DNA of 64,000 bases from NCBI GenBank assembly GCA_030762175.1, contig CM060831.1, forward strand, positions 137,194,501-137,258,500, in the 5' to 3' direction. Below, in pieces: positions 24,236 through 35,330 of this stretch (position 1 is its first letter; the number at the start of each line of letters is the position of its first letter). Made by a program: the position numbers and the translations under genes. A model generated the notes under the pieces. The model was given only the letters and a program-made list of their open reading frames with translations, ran no database searches and was not told the DNA's origin. The DNA comes from Metallyticus violacea. Taxonomy: Eukaryota; Arthropoda; Insecta; Mantodea; Metallyticidae.

Positions 24236-24992
24236 ACATTTTAATTAACTTAAATATATCATTATATACCCAGAAAAGATGATGTTGAAATGCCTGCCAT
24301 CATTGTCCACACATTTTAAAGAGAATCTTTCATTTTCTCAGTGAGTATTTTTGCTTGTATGCTTCACTTCTCAAAATTCATTTAACAGATTATGGATTTT
24401 CTGATAACTTCAGCTTTTAACATCGGGGAATATGTTCAAATATTGCATTCATACTTGAATTCAAATGTTTTATTCAATATTTTAAATCTAGATAAATATA
24501 AAATCCCTTGCTGAATCCATAACACTTGTTGCAATCACCTGCTTTAAATCAATTATCTTTTCCAAAGAGCAGCTACCTTCCTGCTCATAATTGACATCAC
24601 CTGGTTATACTGCAAATGTTTGATACTTGTATGACTTACATAGATAAAGGTTATCACCACCATATCATACATCATGAAAGATGAGGCTATTATGAATGAA
24701 AATGTGTTTAAGAGCATTTATCATGTTGTTAAGCTACGAAATAAGGATTGTATATGAGTGTGTTTGTGACACACTTTTTTTTTTTAATATTTCTCGTATT
24801 TGTTTTATATATGTTGTACATATGTGAAGTACTTAAATATGGTAATCAGTCTGTGATACCAGTGATGATCAAATACTTATTATTTTATATCATAATATTT
24901 ATGTTCAGTAAAAAGTTTTATTTAAGAAAAATGCAGGTAGCCCTTTGTTTATGAGGCGGTTTACAGTAATAACATTTGAAATGGAAAACTAA

Positions 24993-26262
24993 GAGCCGGT
25001 TGCATAAAAATATATTACTAAAGCTCAATTTGGAACACAGTTGCAGAATGCTAATTGGCAGTCAACAAACAGAAGTTCAAGTTTGACATGATACTAATTG
25101 TTATGTGATAACGGGTGTTTGCAGTAATGCAAGGAAGAACATGAAAATGGCAGAAGGAAAGAATTTACTCTAAAAGAGAAAAAGGGAAACTATTGTAAAT
25201 TGTTCTAAAATGCAAAATCATTTAAAAAAATAATATATTATTACATCTGCCAAGAAAGAAGATGCATGGAAGAATACTGAAATTAATTTTAATGTGCAAA
25301 ATCCAGGGCAATATAGAAACTGGAAAAGCAAAAAATACATTGAGGGAACATAAAGAAAAGAACAAAAAATCCCTATGCCCATGACTGAGTAAATGTTGTT
25401 TATAAATGAATAGAAATTTTAAGCATAACATTATAGCATATTCTTTCACTTTCTTATGAATTTTGATTTATCATGGATCACAATTTTTCTTTTAGATTGA
25501 AATGCACTTAAACAGGAGTTGATGGCTTTGTGCCCCCATAATTGAATGAAGCAGGAGCCAAACTGCCTTCTGCTCTGAGGCCATAGTTCATGCCTCTGGC
25601 AAACCAGTATAATGATGATAAAGGTTTACATCTAGATCACTTTGTTGTTTTCTATAACTTTAGATGTAATCTCCAAGTTCTTCCAACCATTTTTGAGAAG
25701 CAAAAAATAATATTAAAATGCGTTCATTCAAATCGGTGAATGAATTTCTTCTAACCCTGAACACATGTAGGTCCAAGTTAAAACCCTAATCATCAATTAA
25801 GAAAATATCTTAGAAACCTTACATCTACAAGTAGAGAAATACAATGATTGTGATTAATCGTAAATATATTTTCAGAGAGTGAAACAAATTCTAATTTCTT
25901 TTATAATATATACAACGTATATAAATTATAACATAAGCTCACAGTCTCAATTAATGAGCATATGGATATAAATTAAGTCATATAGTAGGCAAGATATAAA
26001 AAAAATATAATTTTCAATTATTGTTTAACCATCCTTCCTGATTCACAGTAGCAATTCTTCCTTCGTGTAAGGCCATAATGAGTGACTGTTCTAAACTATG
26101 ATCAAGTCGCCATAAACCAAGAAGAATCATTAATCAAACATAGTCTTAGTACAGTTTGAAAAAACCTAGATAGCTTTTATACAATGCAATTCCACTGTCA
26201 AAACTGATCTTAGATCAGATTTAACACTTAATTTTAGATAAAATGTTTTATGCAACTGGGCC
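24993..26262. mobile_element. PIF/Harbinger-like element relic
   Basis: The ends are inverted: GAGCCGGTTGCATAAAA on the left, and TTTTATGCAACTGGGCC on the right. GGGCC..GTTGCATAA ends are characteristic of PIF/Harbinger elements. The left flank is TAA, the right flank GAA, so a TWA-type duplication is only approximate. Inside, about 25145-25360 (+) preserves traces of a Myb/SANT-like DNA-binding ORF: MAEGKN, then SAKKEDAWK and NVQNPGQYRNWK in shifted frames. Such an ORF accompanies the nuclease in this superfamily. No nuclease remains recognisable, so the copy is non-autonomous. Confidence 0.65.
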
Positions 26263-28010
26263 GAAGAAAGTTAGGTTTTATATATTTTTTTAATGAATCT
26301 GTGGTGTATTTCCTGTAAATTTAATTTAAAATGAGCAACAACTAGCATATACTTTGAAACATGGAGAAATTGTCATGAATGGTTCCCCAAGAGTTACCTC
26401 AAAGAGCAAAGGAGTTAATGGTATCCATTGGCTCTGATTCTGAGATGTTAATGGGAATAAAATGATGACAGTCAGTACTGCGTGCTTTCTTCAATAAAAA
26501 ACAAACAGGAGGAACCTAACAGAACATTATCGACTGAATACTGCAGAACTTTTGAAACTTTTGTTCTGAATGCTTGGTATATTCAGGTAGGTAATATCAT
26601 TTCATTTAATGTGTTTTATTTTGTATTATATTTTCCTATTGGGCACCTAATAACCTATTTCTATGTCCATGGCATTCATTTTATAGCTTCAATGTAATTA
26701 TGTTTTTCTCATTCACTTTAATTGTGTAAGTGCAAGGAGAAAAGCATAATTCATCAAGGAATAAAAATTTGCCATAAACTGAGGGATGCCCATTTCATTT
26801 GAACTTATTTTGGTTCAAGTAATTAGTAAAATAGTTTTGTAACAATTTTATACCAATGTTTTTAATTTATGCAAGACATTGCACTTTAATAAAATGAACA
26901 AAAGAAGAAGAAAAGGCTTAGAAATCATAAACTTTCTTCATATATTGTAACTCATTAATTGCACATAAATAGAAAAATCTCTCATTCTTTAAACTCTTTG
27001 AAACTAAAGAACATGTTAACTCAGGCATTTTATAAAACTTTCATTTCTGTTATTTTTAGAGCACATAATTCCTATGTATCTGAGCAGCAAAAATCTATTC
27101 TATGAATTATTTTTCCTACAAAATCATGTTAATGTATAGTTCTAATCCATGCAAAACTTTAAAATCCTGAGATAACAGTTTGTTGCCCAGAGCCTTTAAA
27201 GCAATTGTTGCTCTTATTTATTCATGGGAATTTGAAAATGCCTGTGACACTTTATTTTAGTTATATATTTTGAAAATTCATTAGATTTATTTATTCACAC
27301 TGTTATTCTATGCTCATTGATTGAATTAACATCTAAAGCAGTTGAATTAAACTATTTTTCTATGTCAGTTTTAAGAAAAACAGCATACTGTACATAATTG
27401 TAACTGTAAATAAATAAAATGAAATGCAAGACAGAAATGGTGCATTATGAATGACAGAATTTTCCAACAATAAAACATCAATTACTATTCCTACTAATCT
27501 TTACATACAGGTAATTTGTGGCAGTGTTCAACCAGGTTTCCTGTTTAAACACCCACAAGTAATTTGAGGAGAACTGTTTATTTGTTAAGATAAGTTTGGG
27601 GATATATGATAGTCTGATAATCAAAACTTTTTTGAATCTAAATTTTTTGAAATTTACAGTAAAGCCAAAATATAAAGTATTTTATTAAAACAACATTCAA
27701 AATATATTTACCATTGCTGATCTAAACAATGTCTTTTTACATTTCTACTTAATTATGCTATAAAATTTTTATAAAACTGAAGTATTATGTGTAGAAGATT
27801 AGTTTTGTTACTTTAAATAAATGCTGATTAATTTTGTAAGTATAAGAATCCTTGATTAAGTTTTGTTACCCTATTTGAAAAGCAATTTTATTAAGGAAAT
27901 CATTAGTAGTAAGAGCAAATCTTGGAATATTGAAGTCTTAACTAATTAACATAGGTTCCATTCACAATGGTATGAGGTAAACTAATATTTCTTGCTAAAT
28001 AAATTATGTT
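26263..28010. other. AT-rich stretch without supported features
   Basis: A short open frame ends at a GTAGGT donor-like site near 26587, but it lacks a pyrimidine-rich acceptor and recognisable protein features. Nothing else was supported. Confidence 0.4.
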
Positions 28011-28013
28011 TAC

Positions 28014-28510
28014 AAAGCAGTAGACAATGGAGTAGTAATATATCCTACACTAATCAACTTGTTCAAGCTAACTCCATTTACTTACATTAACACTAGGAAA
28101 TGTAACCTTAACTTGAGTATTCATTTTTTACACTAAACTCCATTCACTTTCACAAAAGTAAGATGCATTTCAGGAGAATCTCTCCCATCTTCAGTTGCTC
28201 ACTGAACCGCCGTTACTCCACAGTTGCTTACTTCAGTGAGCAACTGAAGATGGGAGAGATTCTCTGGAAACGCATCTTACTTTTGTGAAAGTGAATGGAG
28301 TTTAGTGTAAAAAATGAATACCCAAGTTGAGGTTATATTGCCACTCCATTGTCAACAGCTTCGTAAGTACAATATTTACTAGGAAATGTTTCAGAAGCAT
28401 TTGCTCACATCATCAGCTGTTGGCTGAGTCAGTGCTTCTAAAACATGTCCTAGTGTTAATGTAAGTAAATGGAGTTACTGTTAACCAGCTACTTACATTA
28501 GTGCAGGATA
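28014..28510. repeat. Compound foldback of PLE terminal repeats
   Basis: The inner arms at about 28098-28209 and 28231-28338 are about 110 nt each, near-perfect inverted copies. They include ATTCATTTTTTACACTAAAC and the motif CTGAAGA-hairpin-GAAA in both orientations (28194-28164 minus; 28244-28276 plus), with a spacer of about 21 nt. Outer flanks carry GTAGACAATGGAGTAG (28019) and CCACTCCATTGTCAACAGC (28341), then a further motif with an intact CTGATGA (28416-28410 minus) and GAAAC. A second inverted pair, TAATGTAAGTAAATGGAGTT (28460) with its complement near 28069, encloses the whole. Confidence 0.8.
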
Positions 28511-29139
28511 TAACATTTTTTGTGCTTATAAGGTCATCCATAAGGATTTTAAAATTGTACCTTACTATAAAATTAAAAAAAAATATTTAAGTCCATCATT
28601 GTTGCACTTCCTCTATCTGCTTCCGACTCTGCTGATACTTCCTTAGATAGATCTTTGTGAGACTAAAGAGTTTGAAGATAATTTGTTACCTTATGAAATA
28701 GAAATATTCTTGCTTGAGATAACATTGGAACTGAGCATCTAAAATGTTTGTCATTGCACAAAATGTAAAAGCTGCTGTGGAGTGTCTGGCACATATAACT
28801 CAATCTTTTAAAGAATTATACATTATATGTGTTGCAAAGATTGACTGAAATTAAAGCTAAGCAAGAGTATAATTTCATTTTAACTAATTTAATTGAAAAT
28901 GGTAATTGAACAAGAAAAAGCAAAACGTTAATGATACCACAGATGCAGACTCCTGGGAGGCATTAGAGGGCTGTTGCCCTAAAGCTCTTTTGGATAAGGG
29001 AACAAACAGGACATTTTCCCCATGAAAATTTTTAAACTATCTGCAAAAATTTAATATTTTATGTGGGATACATTGTTAACTTAATGATAATTAATAATAT
29101 ATAAGAGAAATATATTTTATTTATAAACAGTGTAATACA
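28511..29139. other. Non-coding stretch
   Basis: No supported gene or repeat. A G-rich patch near 28955-29000 has no recognisable identity. Confidence 0.4.
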
Positions 29140-29211
29140 GTTTTTTTCACACTAACTCCATTCACTTACATAAAATTTGGACATATGTTTCGGGAGCAAT
29201 CCCTCCCATCT

Positions 29212-30489
29212 TCAGCCTGTTGACAAACTGTTGTTAAACATGGCGGTTGGGTCTCTTGATGTTCTTGTGGCGGGATCTGTTGGTTCTATTAGGAATTTGC
29301 TGAGTTCATCCAATGGAGGGAAATCGAAATTCATCAAATTATCCTTATTTTTTGTAATGAAAATGTTTTCCCAAGTGGAAAGTTCTATTGCATTATGAAG
29401 TTGTTTAAGTAGTTTTATCTCTGGTTTAATTTCATGATTTTTATTCCAAAAGTGCGCTGCTATTGCTGATTTATCAATTTGTTTTAAGCGAATATTTCTG
29501 AAGTGTTCTTTTTTCCGGATTCCCAAATTCCTCTTCGTTTTTCCAATGTAATTTTTACTGCATTCTGCACATTCTATTTTGTAAATACCTGACTTTTGTT
29601 CTGTTGGCATGTAGTCCTTTACTCTGCAACCTAATAAGTTCTTTATATTAAAATTGTTCTTTGGGGCTAACATAATTCCTTGTTCTTTGAATATCTTTTT
29701 GAACTTATTGTGGTAAATTGGGTGGTATGTGAAACTTTTGAATTTGTACCTTTCTTTTGCACTTTTAAGTGTGGAAACATCTCTTATTGTTTTTTGTTTT
29801 TTGGTTTTATTGATGATTTTTATTACTGTGTTTTTGTTGTATCCATTAGTTTCTCCTATCTTTATGATTTGTTGGTATTCCAATTTGTACTCTGTTTCTG
29901 TGAGTGGAATGTTAACTAATCTGTGTGCTAAACTATAAAACACTGCATATTTATGTGGAATGGGGTTAAAACTGTAATTTTTTATGTAATTTTCTGTGGG
30001 AGTATCCTTTCTATGAATTCCAAATGTAAGATAGTTTTCATTTCTTATGATTTTTACATCTAGGAAGGAGAGATATCCACTTCTTTCTTCTTTTATGGTG
30101 AAATTTATAGATTTGTGCTGCAAATTCAAAAGTTTTAGTGCATCTGTTATATGTTTTTTCGGAATTATTGCAAATATGTCATCCACATATCTATACCATG
30201 TTTTGAAGATTAGAGGAAAGACTTTGGTGATATGCATTTCAAACGAACTCATAAAAAAATTGGCTAGAAATGGAGATAATGGGTTTCCCATAGCTAGTCC
30301 CGAGACTTGTTGGTAATATTTTCTATTGAAAATGAAGTAATTTTGTTCAATGCAAATGTTCGTAAGTTTTATCAAGTCTTCAATAGCTTGTGTCTGTAGA
30401 TCTAAGGATTTTAACCATTTCTTTAACATTAGCATAAGTGTATCTTTTGGTATGCTTGGGAATAAGGCTTTTACATCAAACGATACCAT
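29212..30489 (-). pseudogene. PLE family B RT palm/thumb + GIY-YIG endonuclease
   Basis: The uninterrupted 425-codon frame contains SFDVKALFPSIP (RT motif A), GLAMGNPLSPFLANFF (motif B), WYRYVDDIFAI (catalytic YVDD), FLDVKI, then about 200 residues of thumb and linker, and the endonuclease SGIYKIECAECSKNYIGKTK with the later HFWNKNHE block. The CxxC inside ECAEC matches the zinc-binding cysteines often found in the GIY-YIG module of PLEs. The stop codon lies inside the CTGAAGA core of the terminal motif. The 5' half is in a different frame upstream, so the element as a whole is disabled. Confidence 0.9.
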
Positions 30490-30997
30490 TATATTTTCTG
30501 CTGTAATTTTGTAATTTTTCTACCAAATCCTGTGAATTTTTGACACTCAAACTTTGGTATTTTTTCAAGGATTTGAAAATGACGGTTAATTTTTTTGCTA
30601 ACAAGTATGTTGGTGAATTGATATTATTGATTATAGGTCTCATGCTGTTGTCTTTTTTGTGTAATTTAGGAAGTGCATACATTCCAGGTAATACTGGGTT
30701 GCTATGTGTGAGTTTTCGTTTTTCGGTAGTGGACAGTATTTTTATTTCATCTAATGTTTTATTCAAGTTTTTAGTGCAGGTTTTTAGTGGATTCTCTGTA
30801 ATTGGTTTATAATCTTGACCTTTTAACATGGTTTCTATTCTGTTTATGTAGTCTTCTTGGTTCAAAATGGCAATTTTATTGCCTTTATCTGTTTTTGTGA
30901 ATACTACCGGTTTTTCTTTTAGTTGTTTTATTATGTTTATGTAATTGTTGAATTTATTTTGGTTTTTTATTTTCTCTAAGGTTTTTGTACATTTCAA
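30476..30997 (-). pseudogene. PLE family B RT, N-terminal part
   Basis: The 173-codon frame carries the RT finger motifs of Penelope-like elements: VVFTKTDKGNKIAILN, then PGMYALPKLHKKDNSMRPI and INNINSPTYLLAKKL. It ends one frame away from the following palm and endonuclease frame, which starts at 30489. A single small frameshift near 30485 therefore separates two halves of one protein. Otherwise the frame is well preserved, suggesting a recent insertion. Confidence 0.85.
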
Positions 30998-31196
30998 TTT
31001 GATAAACGATTTTTCATTTTCTTTCAGTTCATTGGTGGCTATGTTAATATCCGCGATTTAATCTATTTTTTTGGAGAAACCTACACATGTTTTTAGACCT
31101 TGGCTTAGGAATTTTAGTTCATTGTTTGAAAATGTGGTGCTTGGAATATTAATTAATTAATTATTAATAATTATTAATATTAATTACGTTCTCTCT

Positions 31197-31785
31197 CAAT
31201 TTTAATATAAAGAACTTATTAGGTTGCAGAGTAAAGGACTACATGCTAACAGAACAAAAGTCAGGTATTTACGAAATAGAATGTGCAGAGTGCAGTAAAA
31301 AATACATTGGAAAAACGAAGAGGAATTTGGGAATCCGGAAAAAAGAACACTTCAGAAATATTCGCTTAAAACAAATTGATAAATCAGCAATAGCAGCGCA
31401 CTTTTGGAATAAAAATTATGAAATTAAACCAGAGATAAAACTACTTAAACAACTTCATAATGCAATAGAACTTTCCACTTGGGAAAACATTTTCATTACA
31501 AAAAATAAGGATAATTTGATGAATTTTGATTTCCCTCCATTGGATGAACTCAGCAAATTCCTAATAGAACCAACAGATCCCACCACAAGAACATCAAGAG
31601 ACCCAACCGCCATGTTTAACAACAGTTTGTCAACAGGCTGAAGATGGGAGGGATCGCTCCCGAAACATATGTCCAAATTTTATGTAAGTGAATGGAGTTA
31701 GTGTGAAAAAAACTGTATTACATTGTTAATATATATACCACTCCATTGTCAACAGCTTCATAAGTACATTTAATATATTCTATTA
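31197..31785 (+). mobile_element. PLE family B, 5'-truncated plus copy
   Basis: The plus-strand frame 31243-31641 (132 codons) is the endonuclease end of the same element: SGIYEIECAECSKKYIGKTK through NNSLSTG. It differs from the minus copy at only about five or six residues. The stop and the CTGAAGA motif overlap (31638-31644). The tail continues with ATGTAAGTGAATGGAGTTAG and CCACTCCATTGTCAACAGC (about 31742). It is inverted to the long copy. Confidence 0.88.
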
Positions 31786-31911
31786 TTATGGCTATGCCAC
31801 TTGACAACAATCTATTTTGAATGTAATAATGAAAGCCATGCAGGACGAATGTAAAAATGGAAAAATAAATTAATGGATTTTGGTAAATAATACTTTAACC
31901 TACATTAATGT

Positions 31912-31960
31912 GTTCATATATTACCACTCCATTGTCTACAGCTTCGTAAGTACAATTTTT
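31912..31960. repeat. Solo PLE tail fragment
   Basis: TATTACCACTCCATTGTCTA followed by CAGCTTCGTAAGTACAA repeats the tail present about 180 nt upstream. Its presence without the rest suggests a nested or tandem tail. Confidence 0.7.
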
Positions 31961-33540
31961 ACTTAATAATACTTTAACCATTTCACATGTGATCTTCATT
32001 TTACATTTTCTTGCACACGTTAGTAGTGTGAATGCAGCATATTGTTTGATCAGTTGATATGTGGCATTAGTTAATTATAAGGATGAATAAATGGCACATT
32101 ATGGGTAAGCTACATCCTTTGTTGAGAAATGTTGTATATAAACTTCAAGGTCAAGAAAACCAGTAATGTTTATAAAATAAATTATTGTAAAATATTTCTA
32201 CCATTTCATACAGCATATTAAAACTTTGCTTTTATTTAATCAGGAGAATTAAAAACCATTTCAACAGGTTCAGAAGGTGCAGGATTGTCTCAATTACATA
32301 TGCTGTGCCAGATCATCTTCAAAAAATTAAACTGAATGTAAGTTTTTCTATTCATGAAAGGATAAATATGAGTGCAGTTATACAAGAATTTACTGCTTAA
32401 TTAAAAGAAAATCCCTCTGATAAACCTATAAGTACTGAGTTCGTGAAAAAAGCAGCCTGTAATTGAAATTTTTAAAACTATAGGAGCAAAATTTTTCATT
32501 TCATTTATTTCAACTAAATATGGTGTTGTACGCAATTAAGCCATATCAGTGTATAAAATAGCAAAATTTATAATAAAAGTGACAACTTATAATAAACTAC
32601 TCAATTTCCCACACGTATATTATATAGTATAATACATTAATAATGTGTAGCATAATAGTTAATTATAATTTACATATTCTTCAATATCATAGTAAGCCTT
32701 GTCTAATACGGAAATGAAATAAGCATTTTTTTTCATTTATTGCATCAGATGCAATTTTTAATATTATTATTAGGAAATTTACTGTATAATTTTATTCCAG
32801 CATAGCTGCATCTTCTCATACAGTTGTAATTTATGACTGGGAATTATGAGGTTATCTTTACTTTTAGTATTGTGGTTGCACACACTAGAGTTTGTATTCA
32901 TGGGAAACTTATACTTGACAAAATGCAAAACAATTCTATATATACACACAAACAGGATAGAGTCAATATTTTTAGCTGCCTAAACAACAACAACATTCAG
33001 TTTAATATTAAGATCATTGTGTGATTGAGTTGAACTAACAATTAACAATTTAGCTAACATTCAGTTTGTTTCAAATTACCCAAATATTGCAGAGCCCTTT
33101 TTTGCAAGATGAATATTGTATTTTGATTAAGTTAGAAGTATTACCCCATATTTCAGTTCCATATGCAATGAGAAAATGGATAAGGGCAAAGTACATGATC
33201 CTCAATAACAGATATCCAGAAGTTGCATCCAATAGGACTAAAAATACTTTTCTTTCTGAATTTTACTAATAATGACTTAAATAGCTTCATTTGATAACAT
33301 TTCTCTTATTTCAAGCAGTTTATCTATATTAACTCTGGTCCAACCAATTTTTCAGAACATCTTTGGAATGATATTTGGAATGAATTTTTTGAAACAATAA
33401 CTAATTTAATTTTTTAGATACATTTAAGCAACATACCAGTAGATGAAATTTAACATGTAATTGTATACAGCCTATTGATAGTGTAAATTTGTGGCATATT
33501 CTTGTTCAGATGTTAATATTATATGGCAATACTTATACAC
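31961..33540. other. Non-coding stretch with one PLE family D end
   Basis: About 33008-33040 reads AAGATCATTGTGTGATTGAG then TTGAACTAACA, matching the arm of the 24.0 kb foldback. No other feature is supported. Confidence 0.5.
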
Positions 33541-33549
33541 AGTGTTAAT

Positions 33550-34112
33550 GAAACTACACCAAAAAATTTTCATTAAGTGTAAAGATGTCATACATAAGTA
33601 ATTTGAGATAGGCAATGTATGGCCTGTCTGTTCAAATTTCAAAGCCATGGCTATAAGTTTCTAAAGAACCACTATGCCACTTGCTAATGAAGATGCCTCT
33701 CAAAAACATAACACATGATAACAAAGGGAGGTTTCTGAATGTATTACACTGGTATAAAGATTAAGACATTAACATTCAAGTAAGAATCTCTTTCATCACT
33801 TTCCCCCCTCCCCTTCTTCTTTTGGCTAGGGCTTAGTACAGCTTTTAGCCTATGTTTTAAGTTGTTTCATTTTATATACTTAAATCTTAACATATCAATT
33901 CATATAATCACAACCCTTGTAGTTGTTATTGTACTTACCAATCAGAATTATGTCATAAATATGCAGTTTTAGGCATGTTAAGTAAACTTATTAGCCATTG
34001 TATATTAATTGTTGAGAAAGAGAATAAGACTTGAAAGCATTAAGCAAATTTCATTCATTATTCTTTAGTATGCATATTGTAGCACTTCATATTAAATAAA
34101 CATTTCTTTTTA
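33550..34112 (+). repeat. Unclassified interspersed repeat, second copy
   Basis: Plus-strand relative of the repeat read on the minus strand at 11394-10800: it starts ACTACACCAAAAAATTTTCA, includes TAATTTGAGATAGGCAATG and CACAACCCTTGTAGTTGTTA, and ends near TAGTATGCATATTGTAGCAC. There is no open frame of note. Confidence 0.65.
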
Positions 34113-35330
34113 CAGTATGGAATAAAATAGTCTCAATCAGAGTGCTTCCAGATAAGCTGTTCATTTGTAACTAATGTTTAATATGTGGTTTGATGGAAAT
34201 CATCTGCTTTATGCAATCATTTTCTTCATTGTCTTACTGACTACCAGTGGGATATCACTGGGTAAAGGTTTTTTTTTAATTAGAAACTATAAAACAATAA
34301 AAATATTGCAGAAGCATCTAGCACATATCATAAATGTAAACTGTAATCTGCAATACCTTTCCTTTTGCAAATATTCTTGCTTTTATTTTTATTCATATAA
34401 ATGTGATTTCTAACAGCTCCAGGAAAGGAGATATTGCTTGCTGATCAATTTGACAATTCATGACATAATAATAGATATTCAGTTTGTTTATATCATAGAT
34501 ACTGTTTTGCTTACCGTAAACATTCATGATCTTATTTTTTAAAGAAAATTTTAAGTTATATTATGAGCACTACTTAATATACACATTGTTCTACATCCTT
34601 TATCAGTGCCTGCTGAATTGTTTGCAGTTAAGACCAAATCATCTCATAGTAGGTTAGGTCATTGTTACCATGTCATCATAAAAAAATAAATTTATAAGTG
34701 TTTTCTTTTGACCTAACTTTTCAAAAAAGCTTATGGGTACTTAACTGTTCTAATATTATTAAATAAGAATTTTGGAATGAGAGAAGAATTAACTGTTTAG
34801 TATCTGAATCCAAATCATTTTGGTAATTACCAAATATTAAAATGTTGCAAGGAGGAGTAATGCAGAAATTTTCAAACAAGCTGCTGTATTTACTAGGTAA
34901 GCTAATGTTTTCTCTGCATTATAGCCTTAATTCATGCTAAATAGAGGAGTAAAATGAATTCTAAAGTTTATTTAGGTATACAAAATATTAATTAAGAAGT
35001 TTATATTTGTGTCAAACAATGAAGAAAATTGCAATGTTCATTCATTAAATTCTCTCATTATTTGATTGTAGTGGCTATAATCATAAACCATTTTCATATT
35101 ATAGGCTAAGGACAAATAAAGGTAGATATTGTATATGAGCTATATGTGTTCTGTGACATATTATCTGTAAAATATGGTAAGCAGCATAAAAAGAAGTGCT
35201 GCTAGCATACTAATGGATGTAAATGAAAAATGTATTAGAAGAAAGGTATGTATAGGAGTGGTAAAAAAATGAAGCTTAAAAGTGTACAACAATAATATTG
35301 CAGTTACTTTGATAAAGTTAAATGTGGTTG
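34113..35330. other. Non-coding stretch
   Basis: No gene or repeat could be supported; the short open frames are AT-derived. Confidence 0.4.

Larger units (their letters stand above)
29143..31145 (-). mobile_element. Penelope-like element family B, near full-length
   Basis: This is the most complete retroelement of the window. The minus strand encodes an RT followed by a GIY-YIG endonuclease. A hammerhead-like motif at 29215-29179 and the ACTCCATTCACTTACATAA tail follow at the 3' end. The 5' part (31140-31000) still shows TFSNNELKFLSQGLKTC, resembling PLE N-terminal regions, but an in-frame stop lies near 31060 and the true start is not visible. It meets a truncated plus-strand copy head-to-head after about 50 nt of AT-rich DNA. 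Family A at 1-3 kb is the same architecture but clearly more diverged and broken. Confidence 0.9.

Noticed and set aside
24748..24954. Hydrophobic open frame that might be a small membrane protein
   Set aside because: AT-rich codons only, no conserved features, no transcript signals.
26482..26697. Possible exon ending at a GTAGGT donor-like site (about 26587)
   Set aside because: Upstream acceptor lacks a pyrimidine tract and the peptide has no relation to either gene in the window.
29680..30812. Plus-strand frames across the PLE
   Set aside because: Shadows of the minus-strand RT/endonuclease frame, which carries all diagnostic motifs.
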